64,000 nt of DNA from Stromatinia cepivora (lineage: Eukaryota; Ascomycota; Leotiomycetes; Helotiales; Sclerotiniaceae). The translations under genes and the position numbers were made by a program. Shown piece by piece: positions 10,351-22,161 of this stretch (positions are counted from its first letter, which is position 1; each line of letters begins with the position of its first letter). Location: assembly GCA_014898415.1 (NCBI GenBank), contig RCTD01000003.1:2604001-2668000 (forward strand), given 5' to 3'. The notes beneath the pieces were generated by a model that did not search any database, was not told the origin of the DNA, and saw only the letters and a list, made by a program, of their open reading frames with translations.

Positions 10351-13341
10351 TTATATCCTACTACGATTTGACAACTTCTTCTCCCCCATCTCCTCTATCT
10401 CTTTCTTCTTGTGATAATGCGGTGCGAGCTCATGCAGCCAATTTGCCTTGATAGGAATACAACTGCGCATATACTCCTTTGTAGTTTGCACCAGTTCATG
10501 ATATACCACCAGTTTAACAGGGGGATCATTTGCCATCAATACTGATGAAGGATGTATGTACACGGTGGTATTCCTCTTGACTGTGCGGTAGCTGTCACCG
10601 TCTCGTTGTAATCGCGCCGCATTGGCAAAGAACCCTGCCGTGATTGCTTTTTGAATGGGCTCGATATTTGACGCTCCGCAGCTGGCAATTGTAACTTCCA
10701 CGCGTTCACAAAGCTTTGCAAGCTGGTCTCGAACATCTCTGGCTCTGGTAAGAGATCGCTGTTGAAGGAAATTTTCTTTTGCCCAGACAGTACTGAAATC
10801 ATTATCCACCCACTGGTTCCAGATATTGAGGTAGGTGAGGTGATCACCTCCTTCCTTGACTGTAAAGCGCGCTCGCGCACTATCCGCATGCACTCTCTGT
10901 TCCCCCTTCGGCCGGAAAAATAGTGCCGAGCTCTCACCTATCATTGCCATTATGCTCAACACTTCGTCAGAGCAAGCCAGTTGGTCTGAAGCGATGATAG
11001 ACTTCGCAACCTGAGGATCAGTTGGGAATTCGGCCATTTGCCTTCCAATCTTGGTCAGCTCTCCACGGTTGTTCAGTGCAGACAAAGCATATAACTGATT
11101 AAGAGCCCCAATTAAGGTCTCCGTGGGTGGAGGGTCCATGAAGTCAAAGGTCAAAAGATCATTGATCCCAAGTGACTTAAGTAGCAATACTGTACCATTC
11201 AAATTCGTTCGCTGAATTTCAGGAGTGGTACTTTCTTCCATTTCGTTCATGAACGCCCATTTTGTGTACAAACGGAAGCACTTTCCAGGTCCTACACGAC
11301 CAGCACGACCACTTCTTTGATTTGCAGATGCTCGTGAACATGCTACTGTTACCAACTTTGACATTCCTGTCGCCGGATTGTAAATGTTCTCCTTGACAAA
11401 TCCTGGGTCGATAACATATACAATACCATCAATGGTTAAACTAGTCTCTGCAATATTGGTTGCCAAGACGACTTTTCGTGCACCTTTGGGCGTTGGTTCG
11501 AAGATCTTGGTTTGTAGATCAGTTGGAAGATTTGCGTAAATAGGACAAATAACGAGCTCGGGTACTCTGGAACCCAATTTTTTGGAAATATCACTTATTC
11601 GTTCTTCAGCCGCCTCAATCTCATCCTGACCTGTTAAAAATATCAGTACATCGCCACTTGGCTGTGAGGTATGTATCTGAAATAGTGTGGTAATAGCAGC
11701 AGCAAGATAATTTGCTTCTGGCTGTGGTGTGTTATAAATCTCAACTGGGTAACTGCGTCCTTTGACATTGAAGATAGGAGCGCCGTCGAAGAAGTCTGAG
11801 AATGCTTGTGCGTTGATCGTCGCCGAGGCGATCAAAAGCTTGATTTCTGGCCTCTCTTTGGCAAGATCTTTGAGTAGAGCTAGGAGTATGTCGGTATGCA
11901 CAGTCCGCTCGTGGGCTTCATCAATCATAATCACCTGGTATTCGTCCAGAGAAGGCGTTATCATGACCTCTTTCAAAAGATGTCCATCCGTCATGTACTT
12001 GATAAGAGTCTTGTCGCTCGTGCAATCTTCGAAACGGATAGCGTAACCAACTTCATTTCCAAGCTTGCATCCCATCTCCTCGGATACACGTTGGGCAACG
12101 GACATGGCAGCCACTCTCCTTGGTTGGGTCACTCCAATCTTCATGCCATCCTTAGTATATCCTGCTTCATGAAGATATTGCGGCAATTGTGTTGTTTTTC
12201 CAGATCCTGTCTCACCAACAAGGATAATAGTCTGGAACTGTTCGAGAGCAGCCAGAAATTCGTCCTTATAAGCGTATATTGGAAGATTCTTCCTGGTCTC
12301 CTCGATGGTCTTTGCCTTCTGCTCAGCAGCTTTCAATTGTTCACCTAGGAACCTTGCTTCTTTATCCAGACCCTGTCCGGGTAGCTTCGAATCCATAATC
12401 CACTTGATTCCTTGTTCTTCGTCCAAAATGTAATCATATTCGCCTTGGTCGACTCGTTCGGTGCTTTGAATTTGGTTTCTGGCTAGCTTTTCCTGCTGCC
12501 TCTCCCATTCCTCATGCTCGGTAACAAATTTCTCCTGGCCATATTCATCTCTCTCGACGTAGCGTTTGTATAATGCATCTTGTTTCTTCTTCTGATTGAG
12601 TTTCCCTTTCTCTGTGATATAATCGTCTGGCATAGCATAGCCATCTAAGTGATCATCAATCCTCAGTCTTTCGTCGGCAAGTCGAAGAATCTCTCTATTC
12701 TTGGCGAACTCTGCCTTCTCCTTTTGCGACAAATTAGAATAAGGATCGTTCAGCTCCCTCGTCTCATCCTCGACTTGTCTCCTCAACAGAGCGAGCCGCT
12801 CCGTCTCACGCTTCTTCAAGTATTCTTGCCTCGACCTTTCCCTAATATCCGGCATTGCAGCACTCCTTGCAGCGGCATCGTCTGCCAAAGCTCTCCGCTG
12901 TGCCATGAGAGGGTCGGATCTATCCTCGAGGATTTTCTTCGACTTGTCGGAATTCTTCGAAAGCAGCCTCTGCGCAAAAGCATCTTTCTCTGCTTGATCT
13001 CTCCTTCGTTCTTTTTCTGAATCCGAGATGTTATCGTCTGAGTGGCTTGTTTTGACTCGTTTGGAAGCAGGCTCCTGGAATTCTGGTTCTTCTTCGGAAA
13101 CATATTCTTCGTCCCCCCATCGATCCTCATAATCATCATTCGCCTTATTTCGGATATTCTTCGAACGCTGCTCTGTATCTCTACGAGGGGACCTCTCGCG
13201 ACGAGGAGACCTTTCTCGGTGTCTGTCGCGCCGCGAGGAGCTCTCGCGATGCGACTTTTTCTCCTTCTTCTTTGCTACCACTTTCGCAGGACCTATCTCC
13301 TCTTCTTCCATGGGAAGAAGCGCGTATTTTTTGGAAGCCAT
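10351..13341 (-). CDS. PRP2: Pre-mRNA-splicing DEAH-box ATPase Prp2/Cdc28 (DHX16), 996 aa
   Basis: A spliceosomal ATPase that activates the B-act complex before the first transesterification. It is intronless with full-length motifs: an RS/KE-rich N-terminus (residues 1-150), P-loop GETGSGKTT near 375, DEAH near 470, SAT near 503, TNIAETSLTIDG, QRSGRAGR near 674, then winged-helix/ratchet and OB-fold regions to a basic C-terminus. The N-terminal segment containing DEYVERDEYG- and EEQGIKWIMDS-type sequence distinguishes Prp2/Cdc28 from Prp16, Prp22 and Prp43. The ATG is separated by only 266 bp from the start of the divergent small gene on the plus strand, so the two may share a promoter. Confidence 0.95.
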   Translation of the reverse strand: MASKKYALLPMEEEEIGPAKVVAKKKEKKSHRESSSRRDRHRERSPRRERSPRRDTEQRSKNIRNKANDDYEDRWGDEEYVSEEEPEFQEPASKRVKTSHSDDNISDSEKERRRDQAEKDAFAQRLLSKNSDKSKKILEDRSDPLMAQRRALADDAAARSAAMPDIRERSRQEYLKKRETERLALLRRQVEDETRELNDPYSNLSQKEKAEFAKNREILRLADERLRIDDHLDGYAMPDDYITEKGKLNQKKKQDALYKRYVERDEYGQEKFVTEHEEWERQQEKLARNQIQSTERVDQGEYDYILDEEQGIKWIMDSKLPGQGLDKEARFLGEQLKAAEQKAKTIEETRKNLPIYAYKDEFLAALEQFQTIILVGETGSGKTTQLPQYLHEAGYTKDGMKIGVTQPRRVAAMSVAQRVSEEMGCKLGNEVGYAIRFEDCTSDKTLIKYMTDGHLLKEVMITPSLDEYQVIMIDEAHERTVHTDILLALLKDLAKERPEIKLLIASATINAQAFSDFFDGAPIFNVKGRSYPVEIYNTPQPEANYLAAAITTLFQIHTSQPSGDVLIFLTGQDEIEAAEERISDISKKLGSRVPELVICPIYANLPTDLQTKIFEPTPKGARKVVLATNIAETSLTIDGIVYVIDPGFVKENIYNPATGMSKLVTVACSRASANQRSGRAGRVGPGKCFRLYTKWAFMNEMEESTTPEIQRTNLNGTVLLLKSLGINDLLTFDFMDPPPTETLIGALNQLYALSALNNRGELTKIGRQMAEFPTDPQVAKSIIASDQLACSDEVLSIMAMIGESSALFFRPKGEQRVHADSARARFTVKEGGDHLTYLNIWNQWVDNDFSTVWAKENFLQQRSLTRARDVRDQLAKLCERVEVTIASCGASNIEPIQKAITAGFFANAARLQRDGDSYRTVKRNTTVYIHPSSVLMANDPPVKLVVYHELVQTTKEYMRSCIPIKANWLHELAPHYHKKKEIEEMGEKKLSNRSRI

Positions 13342-13607
13342 ATTATGTTGATGTAGAGGGGGCTTGCAGGAAAGAGGTTTAAGTTTAGTGAGGTAGGCGG
13401 CTTCCAGTACAAATTATTAGGGAACATAATGAAGTTGGAGCTTGAATAAGTGGGACGCCAGACAAGCCGGTGATTACCCGAGCCTGAACAGAGCATTCCT
13501 GGACCTCACTTTAATGGACGAAATTGGTGCCATGCGACGGAATGGGATGAACGACAATTGAAAATCAAATATTTTGAAGCGGAAAAGAAGGAAAAGGGTT
13601 GGGCAAA
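13342..13607. promoter_or_regulatory. Shared divergent promoter region between PRP2 and the small mitochondrial-type gene
   Basis: The two start codons face away from each other across 266 bp, which must contain both core promoters and 5' leaders. I see no convincing TATA box. Divergent sharing is inferred from the layout only. Confidence 0.5.
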
Positions 13608-14018
13608 ATGAACCGTACTTCGATGAGTCTCTGGAGGAGCTCCAAACATCTGGCAATGAGGGGCGCATCCATATCACAACGACGATTCGCATCCTCAGAA
13701 ACTCCTTCACCTACTGCAAGTCTCTATCATGTCCTTCCTACATGATCTGTCCTATGTCATGCACTTCAGTTCTTTTCATGCGAATTATAGCTAACACCTA
13801 CCCAGCGCGCCTTCTACAAAACCTTCACCCGCCCAATCGCAAAAACCCTCTTAATGGCAACTTTTATATATCAGTTGACTTATTGGGGTTGGGTAAAATT
13901 GGAAAAGGATGAATTGAAAGCGGACAAACGAAGGGAAATAAAGGATCTTGAGGCAGAATTGGAGAAGGTTAGTGGAGGAGCTATCAAGGGCGAGGACGTG
14001 AAGGTTAAAGGAATTTGA
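13608..14018 (+). CDS. Small mitochondrial-type membrane protein, two exons, 106 aa, GC-AG intron
   Basis: Exon 1 (13608-13715) encodes 36 residues rich in Arg, Ser and Ala with almost no acids, ending RRFASSETPSPT, which is a typical mitochondrial presequence with an R-x-F/A-S processing context. Exon 2 (13806-14018) begins RAFYKTFTRPIAKT, has one membrane segment (~residues 49-66, with YQLTYWGWV), then a charged coiled-coil-like tail (KLEKDELKADKRREIKDLEAELEKV). Only the GCAAGT donor at 13716 keeps phase, making a 90-nt GC-AG intron with a GCTAAC branch and CCCAG acceptor. It resembles conserved but unnamed short fungal mitochondrial inner-membrane proteins. Function unknown. Confidence 0.72.
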
Positions 14019-15525
14019 AGGACTGTGGTAATACGTATTCTCAAGATCGAAGCACATGGGCGCTCGAAGAAGTCATGCAAGATAGAAAGGAAGAAAACAA
14101 CTCACCTCGACTAGGTGATCCGTTCCCATGATCAGGTAATGATGGCTACCAGGATGGAATCTTTAGTCACATCGCAGTGCCGCGGCAGATTTGCATGACA
14201 TGTTTTTGTTTGAGATATACCCATCAGTTCATGCTCCATTTCTTGCAGTCCAGAATTTTAACATGTACACAAATTGTGGTTTTGCGCCGTCGTCTGAGAA
14301 TCATCGGGGTGTATATCATGTCGAAGTCATAAATTTCAGAATCAAGGCATGGCAAAAATGCTAAATCATGTTGGCATCATACCTTACTGCCTACATTAAA
14401 GCTTGATATTGGTCGTGCAATTTAATTGTCCTTTTGCGCTATGAGGTCAGATTGTCATGGAAGTCGATATGGATCAATAATTTTGGAGAAGGTATTAAAT
14501 AGAATTACTCCTTCCACAAAGCATTTCAGCATCCAAACTATTCTCAAAAATTTAAAGTACTGCTTCCCCCCGTTCAATTATCATACATACTATTGGCTCT
14601 CTGCCTTTGTTATTGTTTCCATCTCCTACTTCAGTCGCATGCCCAGCTCAAAATTTGGCCAAAAAATAATGTATCAAGTGTAGCAAGCACTCTCTCTCTG
14701 TGTCTCTGTAATGAAATTGTACTTACTTTTTTTTAACCCGGTGGCTCTCCTAAATCCATCTCTTTTTGAAATATTAATTATTTGTGTTGGGCTGGATGGG
14801 TTTGAAGAGAAGAAGGAAAGGAGTGAGGGAAGGAAGCAATCGAGTTAAGTCCTCACCATGTCACGCATAGCATTATCCGATTCTCTTTCTTTTCTGTAGA
14901 ATGTTGTTAGCGGAGATCGCGAAGCGGGGACTTGCCAAGAGAGCCAGAGGAGCCAGAGAGAGAGTATTTGCTTGTTTTGATAGAGGCGAGAGGCTGTGCG
15001 AATATACAATGGGTGCTTGGGCTACGGTGGTGAATGATTGATGAACGAGTGGATGGGTGAGAGGTGTACGGTTGGAGGGAAGCGAGGAAGTTTTTGGGTG
15101 AGGGCGGTGAAGTTTGGGCAGGGAGATAAGTGATGTGTGGATGACAGGCAAAGAACATACATGATGGTGTGGAATGTGAGGTCATGGTTCTTTCAATTGT
15201 ATATTGTGTTATTTATATGCCTTTCGATCGCATGGAACCGGCTAATTTAGTACGAAAAGCAGTATATTAGAGAGATGCTAAGTTATTTGGTTCATAATAA
15301 CATCAAATAGCTGTAAAATTGGAGGCGTGTGGCATGAAAGAGGTACTATGTGACATAGGCAAAAGGAAGTTATCAGAGGACTCCGGAAATATTTGTATCT
15401 TTAAACAATTGTATTGCTTTAATCCAAGCATGGTATCTAATTATCTATCACTTCGTCACATGTGACTCTACTACATTTCAACTGAACCCAACTTATTCTT
15501 CATGAAAATCTCAAGTTTATCCTAC
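14019..15525. other. Intergenic region, no gene seen
   Basis: Downstream sides of the small plus-strand gene and of URB2 face each other here. It contains a CT-rich tract near 14690-14710 and purine-rich minus-strand stretches that create long but low-complexity frames. Nothing supportable. Confidence 0.5.
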
Positions 15526-18500
15526 TTAGGCACCCTTCCATCTTCCAAATCGAGCCCAATCTCTGTACAAAGTTCCCCACACTGCCCTCGCGCTTGAATC
15601 CAGCCCATCAACCACGGCCTTTCGCCCTTCCATATCAGTACATCCAAAGATTGCATATAACCCAGGTGTCATAGCAGCCCTAACCTCTGGCTTCATCGTC
15701 ATTTCGAGGTTGAATCTTATGTATGTTTGAAGTATAATGTGCATGTGTTGGCCAGCGATCTTTTTAGCTTTTGCCACAGCAGATGTAAGATTGTTCATCG
15801 ATGAATGAGAGATAGAATTAGGTGTGGGATCACAGATGAGGGTGAGAAGACGAGTGAAAGCCTCAGCGGCTATTGGTGATAGAGCATTTGATGAGGTTGA
15901 ATTGGTGGATGATTGAAATTGTGGGAGCCAAGAAGCCGGTGCAAATGCCTGAAGAAGCCTCTTAGAGGTGTGTGAGTGAGCCGTAAAGAGGCAGCGAAGA
16001 AGAGGTTGGAGAACTTGTATGACGCAATGGAGATGTCCCTCGAGGCGGAAGCGGTGGTTGGTAAGAACGGCCCTCATTAATGTACAGAGACGAATGAAGA
16101 TATTGCTGGCTTGAGAGATACGGAGAGAAGGTCCTTTGCTAGAGCATATTATGGCAATTATAGCAAGAGTACGATCAACGGACCATTGGGAGAGGGCACG
16201 ACGCTGCGAATTTGTTAGACGCATTTTCTGAAGGTCGTCAAATGTGGAATCTTGCCTTTGTCTTCAACATCATCTCCATAATTTCCTCTAGCAAGGCAAA
16301 CACTCGGTATGAACGAGTTTTGATTATTTGGGTGCAAAACAAATCATATACTAAACAGAGATCCAGTGGCCTTGGTGCTCTGTCTGCATCAGTAGATTCG
16401 TAACCTACATCTATGATGCGTCAGCTATAATCACCAAGAGGTAAACGCATATCAGACATACTATCACAGGCGCCAATAACATATTTGACAGCTACCAATT
16501 TCTCCAGTTGGGTAAGACCAATCAAGTCCTCGCCGACTAAATGTTGCACCAGCTGTAACTTTTCCGTGTTGTCCATTCCAGTAGTCAATATTTCCATCTT
16601 TTTCTTTATGCCAGCTCTACCAGCAGAAGTGTTAATAAAAGCTTCCAAAGGGGTATGAAGGATTCCATCTTCATTGCTTAACGCATGAGCAGCAAACAAT
16701 TCTGGTAAACGCTGGCGTGCATCATCCACTTCTGGATTACCTTTATTCATCTTCGTAATGTATGCCTGGCCGTCTGCGGCGAGAGCTCCAAGCGATGATG
16801 AATCCACACCCAGGGATTCGAGAGCTTGAAGAATGACAACGACCGATAATGAACCATCCCTATAGCTTCCAAGCTCGTCCGTCTTGGGTTTATGTTTCAG
16901 TCGATGTTGCAAATGAACAAGGAGAAATTGTCTAAAGGATGTGCAAAGTTTTGTGAAATCTTCGTTGCTAATAATAGCTAGATCATGCAGTTGTTTTGAT
17001 TTGGCGATAAGAACGTTAAATAACGAGTTTGATGTGGAGATAAAAGGTAAAGTCTTCTCGCCCTTAGATTTCTTCTCGTCATTGGTAAACTTGAAGAGCT
17101 TATCATGGAAATAACTTATGGCGTCCAAGATGTAGGTGCGATTTTGATGCTGATCTAAATTACTGGTAATATGGCTAATTTCATTGGAAGTTAGTAAGGG
17201 ACCAGAAGGATAATATGCGAATAGTACATACGACAAAGTTAACTTAACAAGCTCTTTCAAGGTAAAAAGAGTTTCAAATCGCTTAGGCATTTCCTCGAAC
17301 CCGACTTTCTTGATCAATTTCTCGACTTCTTCGAAATCCTTGTATTTCATGCCCTATGACCGAGTTAGCAATGTCGACAGTTTTTGGTGATTGTACTAAC
17401 CTTGTAGAATGTAGGGCGATGCATGATTTTCAGTTTCAGTGCTAGCACAGCAGGATAACACTCAGGAGATTTTGCCAAGACGTCTAATGACCAACTTTGC
17501 ATAATACGCTCTCTATCCCTTTTGCTGAAAACCTCGAGTGGAAGTTTTGTTAAAGATTCAACAACTATCTGGTTGCATGTAGGGGTAGCGAGAAGAGGAT
17601 TTTTTTCTTGGGTCTGGCAGTCCAAGAGAATATCAATGAATCGGCCTAGAATGTGTTAGCAAAAATCTTGATTGTGAGTATGAAGAAAGTGACTTACTTA
17701 TGACATTAGAGTTATTGAGTACACAATCTTGACGCAAAACTCCAAACCACAAAGCGGCGAATGCTCCATGGTTCAATACTTGATCGACTGCTGCGTTTGT
17801 GGCCAAGGAAGCTATCCAAACGAAATTTTTCAAAAGCAAAACGAACACATTGTCTTGTAGTTTTAGTCCCAGCCTATAATTTCATTAATTCAATATTCTT
17901 TTCATGCACTAGAGGTTTTAGAGGTACTTACTCGAGGACTCGGGGGTATTCTTGGAACATGCAATTATAGAACGACCATGCAGTCCATTGGGCTCCTCGT
18001 GATAAGACGTTGAGATGAACCGGCCATTCTCCAATGTCTGCCCCTTTTCGATCAATCAAGGCGCCAATAGAAGGGCCTAGATGTTGAAGACATCGTAAGA
18101 CTACCGGGGATGCAAGACTTTCCAATTTCGACCCATTTTCAGCTGCATTCCAAGCTGAGCATGCACATCGAAAAATTTCCAAATTATCTAATCCTTTGTG
18201 GCTGAAAGTTTGGGCGGATAATAGGCTGAACGGGCTTGCTTGCTGCTCCCATAACTCGGTAATTTCATTCAAATGAGGAGGCTGCATCCATTGGAAGGAT
18301 CTAGTCAAGACTCTCCAGGCTCGCCAGCTATATCTGTCGTCCACTGTGCTGAAATTTCCGTTGTCAAAAATTACATGGTGTAGACGTGTTCCAATGATAT
18401 CTACAACATCTTCTCTTGTAATTGAGTTCGCAATGGCATCAAGGACGGTAACCACGGCTTCCGGCTCATTTGCAGTCTCCATGGCCAGCCAATCAACTAG

Positions 18501-20277
18501 CTGTATTATTTGTTGGACAGTCAATGAATTTTCCAGAAGCTTAGAAAGCTCAATCTGTAATGCTTCATCTTCCCAAGCACAGAAAGCATCTGCCGTGAAC
18601 ATTGCATCGTCCTTTCGATTATGCTCAAACTTGACAAGCTGGGAGTACCAGTGGCGCACGAAACCGGATAAATCACGAGCTTTTGCAAACTCATGCATCA
18701 AAGGAACGACAATTTCAGATACAACATGTTGAGATCGCCCGGACCAGGATTGGTCAAAATAGATGCTGGTAATTCTCTCCAGTACAATGTTCAGCAAATC
18801 CTTGTCATCATCAGGGATGAGGAAAACATTGGCATCGAGTTTCATCATAGTTTCCAAAAGCTTCCAATCTGTGCTTCCATCGGGTATGACATATTCTGCC
18901 GCCAGACTTCGTAGTTCATTGAGGCCAAGGTCCACTTCGTGTTGAATACAGCTCTGAAGTATTTCGCGAATGGCAAGATTGTGCGCCCTTGTTTTAGTTG
19001 GAGGCATAGCAGCTTTCAAAGTGGTAAATACAATCTGAAGCCATGCATTGTCTGCTGGCCGTCTTCGGCGGTCTCCATGGGGCTGCAAAGACCGGATTGC
19101 AACATCGAAAAGAATAGGAGCATTTGCAACATCTTGCAAGACTAATACTCTCGTCAAGTTTTGCAATAGAGTGGAATCTTGCTTCTCTCCAGCATTCGCT
19201 TTCGAAGGAATGATAATGTTGCGAGCAATAACTTTCTCCAAAGTGGCCTGCCAATCTTGTGTGGCTGAATCTGCCTTGGTCCTTTTCAACAATGCTAGCA
19301 AAGGTTCCGAACAATGAAGAGAAAATTGCATAAGGTCTTCGCTTCCTACTACACGGTAGTCCCAGATGTCGATAAAGGGAGACAGTAAATGAGACGATAT
19401 GGCTGGACCAGCTTCTTGGTCTAGAATTATTTGGCAAAGAGACATCCAAGAACCTAGAACCATTGCGGACGCTTCGGGCGTGGTTCGTACGACCGCTCGC
19501 ATATACTCCGTGGTGAATGTTGTGCTTCTACCATTGCCTGTTGTCCTTTGCGAGAAATTAACTTTGGTAGATCGAACAATACTATGGATGGCAGTATGGA
19601 TTGCCATAACCAAGCCTCTCAGCCCCTTGGCTGGACCATGATACGTGTGTGTAACTAGTTCTCCCGTTCGTTTGCGCTTCTTCGAGACGATCAATGTTTC
19701 TCTCGAGTCAGATCCTGATATTGAATCATCGTGTGCTCCCACACAAGATTCGTCGACGTCGCTGATCTCCTGTGCTTCTTGTAATGTCTGTTGTAGGGTT
19801 GCGATAAACTTCTTATCGGTAAGCATGCGTGCAGTATTCGCCAGCGGGATCGCGTTCAACAATAAACGGAAGAGATGCCATGATGATGGTGTAATCCTAA
19901 GTTCCAATTCTTAGCTCATGATCTCAACGCAAAACGTTATGTGATATACCTTGGAGTTTTATCCTTTGGCGACTGGAGTTTCTTCAGAAGCCATCGCAAA
20001 AGCCATTCCTCTCTACCATGAAACGAGCCAGCCGCGTATTTCTTCTTGAATGCTTTCTCTTCGTATCTCTGATAGTCCAATACGGTTGCGACCTTGTCTA
20101 AATCGATATCAACAAATTTTCCAGCTTCTCGTATTTGTTCCTCAAATGGCGCTGAAGCTTTCTCAAGCCCTACAAGTTTTTCTTGCGCAATTCGAGATTG
20201 TGAATCCTGTATGAAGAATGAAGATTAGAACCTGTTCTTCAGGACTGATATCTGTGCGATCCAAAAATACGTACCAT
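15526..20277 (-). CDS. URB2: Urb2/Npa2-family nucleolar 60S ribosome biogenesis protein, frame broken once
   Basis: Urb2/Npa2 acts in early pre-60S particles with Rsa3, Dbp6 and Npa1. Exons: 20275-20277 (ATG only), 19950-20206, 17932-19896, 17698-17873, 17401-17645, 16462-17353 and 15526-16404, about 1,470 residues. The first six join in phase. The 57-nt intron 16405-16461 has a GTATGT donor and CTGAC branch. The C-terminal ~200 residues carry the Urb2/Npa2 signature, ending GLDSSARAVWGTLYRDW then RFGRWKG. The protein is largely helical, HEAT-like, and lacks enzymatic motifs. In the last exon the frame must change between 16241 and 16263: one frame stops at 16238-16240 and the other is blocked at 16264-16266. 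Removing one base would join them. Confidence 0.85.
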
Positions 20278-20540
20278 TATTCAAACCCCTCATGTGCAAT
20301 TAGATTTTGTCAAGCCCCCTCCCTTATCAATGAGCTCAACTTTTTTTTTGGAAACCTCTGAAGTAAATAGCTAAGAGTGGTAAAGTCGTTGGGCAGAATA
20401 GGTCACCGCCTTCTGTTATAATACAAGCGTGTACACTAGTGATCGCATCAATAAAATAAATTTTTCCATCTCATATTCGTTTCTTCCTCGCACTCGCACA
20501 ATACCACAACTTAATTCCAAGAGTTGCTCATTGCTAAAAT

Positions 20541-21849
20541 ATGTCTAAAGAAGGCATTCCATCGAGTAACGAAGGTACCGTTGCCATCGAGGATATTTCT
20601 TCCTTGACCATCCAGGATCCGGAGTCATCAGTTGCTACTGATCGCCCGGAACTTCCCCATCGTTCTCATAACCCCGAAAACAACATGAAAAGATCAGACC
20701 CCTTTCAGTTTGGTTCTCGATATCTTAGTGAACAAGACAACGTCTTCGAGTTCAATGCATGGGACCACGTCGAGACTGATGATACTTACAAGGAATATGC
20801 AGAACTACAATACGCAAAGCAGCGCGAAGCTCCTGTATCGGAATTTGACAAAAGTACGTTTTTTCTACTTCTCTCTTACCACAAACACTGTGTCAACCTT
20901 TTGGTACAGTGCTACTATGACGATAAATCATAATTCATCTGAGGTTACTAGCCTCTGAACGATACAAATATAGCAATGTCTTTCGCTCCTATCTGACTGT
21001 AGTTCAAATTCTTGAATTTCTTCATGGCTTGTTTCTATCAACAACTAACAACTTGTTTCAGACAGATTCAATTCCGATCCCGCAAAATGGTGGAACAATT
21101 TCTACAAAAATAATACTGCCAATTTTTTCAAAGACCGCAAATGGCTCCAACAAGAATTTCCTATCCTTTCTCGAGTGACGGAGCCAACCTATGGACCCGT
21201 TACCATTCTGGAAGTTGGTGCTGGCGCAGGTAACACTGCTTATCCAATATTAAAACATAATCAAAATCCTGAATTGAAAATCCATGCTTGCGATTTCTCT
21301 AAGAAAGCAGTGGAAGTGATACGTGCGAGCGAAGCATATGACACGAAGAATATACAAGCAGACGTGTGGGATGCTGCTGGCGATGATCTTCCCCCAGGAT
21401 TGAAAGAAAGTAGTGTCGATGTTGTGATCATGATCTTTATCTTCTCTGCACTTTCCCCTAGCCAATGGAATCGGGCTGTCCAAAATGTCTTCAAAGTCCT
21501 CAAACCAGGTGGTGATGTTCTATTTCGGGATTACGGCCGTGGTGATCTTGCTCAAGTACGTTTCAAAAAAGGTCGTTATCTGGAAGAGAACTTTTACATC
21601 AGAGGGGATGGAACTCGGGTATATTTCTTCGAGAAAGATGAGTTGGTCAACATTTGGACCGGAAAACTTCCCAAGTCAGATGCTGAGGGCAAAGCCCCAG
21701 TGACAGAACAAGAGTGTGGCTTCGATATAATTGATTTAGGTGTTGATAGAAGGTTACTGGTTAATAGAGCTAAGGAACTAAAGATGTATAGATGCTGGAT
21801 GCAAGGCCGATTCAAGAAGAAGAGTTTGCCTATCACCAATTCAAAGTAA
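20541..21849 (+). CDS. TRM140: tRNA N3-methylcytidine methyltransferase (Trm140/METTL2 family), 366 aa
   Basis: A SAM-dependent enzyme that makes m3C32 in the anticodon loop of tRNA-Thr and/or tRNA-Ser. Exons 20541-20853 and 21062-21849 join in phase across a 208-nt intron (GTACGT donor, TTTCAG acceptor). The family N-terminal motif FNAWDHVE is near residue 73 and WWNNFYKNN/FFKDRKWL follows the splice. SAM motif I (LEVGAGAGNT) is near residue 154. RDYGRGDL and the C-terminal DRRLLVNRAKELKMYRCW are family hallmarks. It is a stand-alone methyltransferase without the actin-binding N-terminal extension of yeast Abp140. Which tRNAs it modifies cannot be told here. Confidence 0.92.
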
Positions 21850-22161
21850 ATTTTCCGTCCATATGATATAAGTCATACTCTGTTGCCTTCTCTGTGCCAT
21901 GAATGATGCTAGTTCTATCATGTTAAAGATATTCATCATAGCTCAGTGAGGAGTCCGATTGTAAATCTTTCTGCATTAGTTGGGATGTTTTTAAAATCTT
22001 ACGTTTCTCATCAGGCTTAGGTATGCCCTACTATCCATATCGCTCTCCTGCAATGAAGGTCCGGAGTCTTTCCATCTGTTGGAGGGAGGAAATTCCGGCT
22101 CAATTTGCACTTGAAGCTTTACACAGTACATAGGGAATTGAATTCTACACACCAGTGCTAG
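21850..22161. other. Intergenic region downstream of TRM140
   Basis: Ordinary non-coding sequence holding the TRM140 3' region. No feature seen. Confidence 0.5.

Noticed and set aside
14873..15185. Two overlapping ~92-codon minus-strand frames rich in Ser, Pro, His and Leu
   Set aside because: They arise from a purine-rich stretch, in two frames at once, with no domain or homologous feel.
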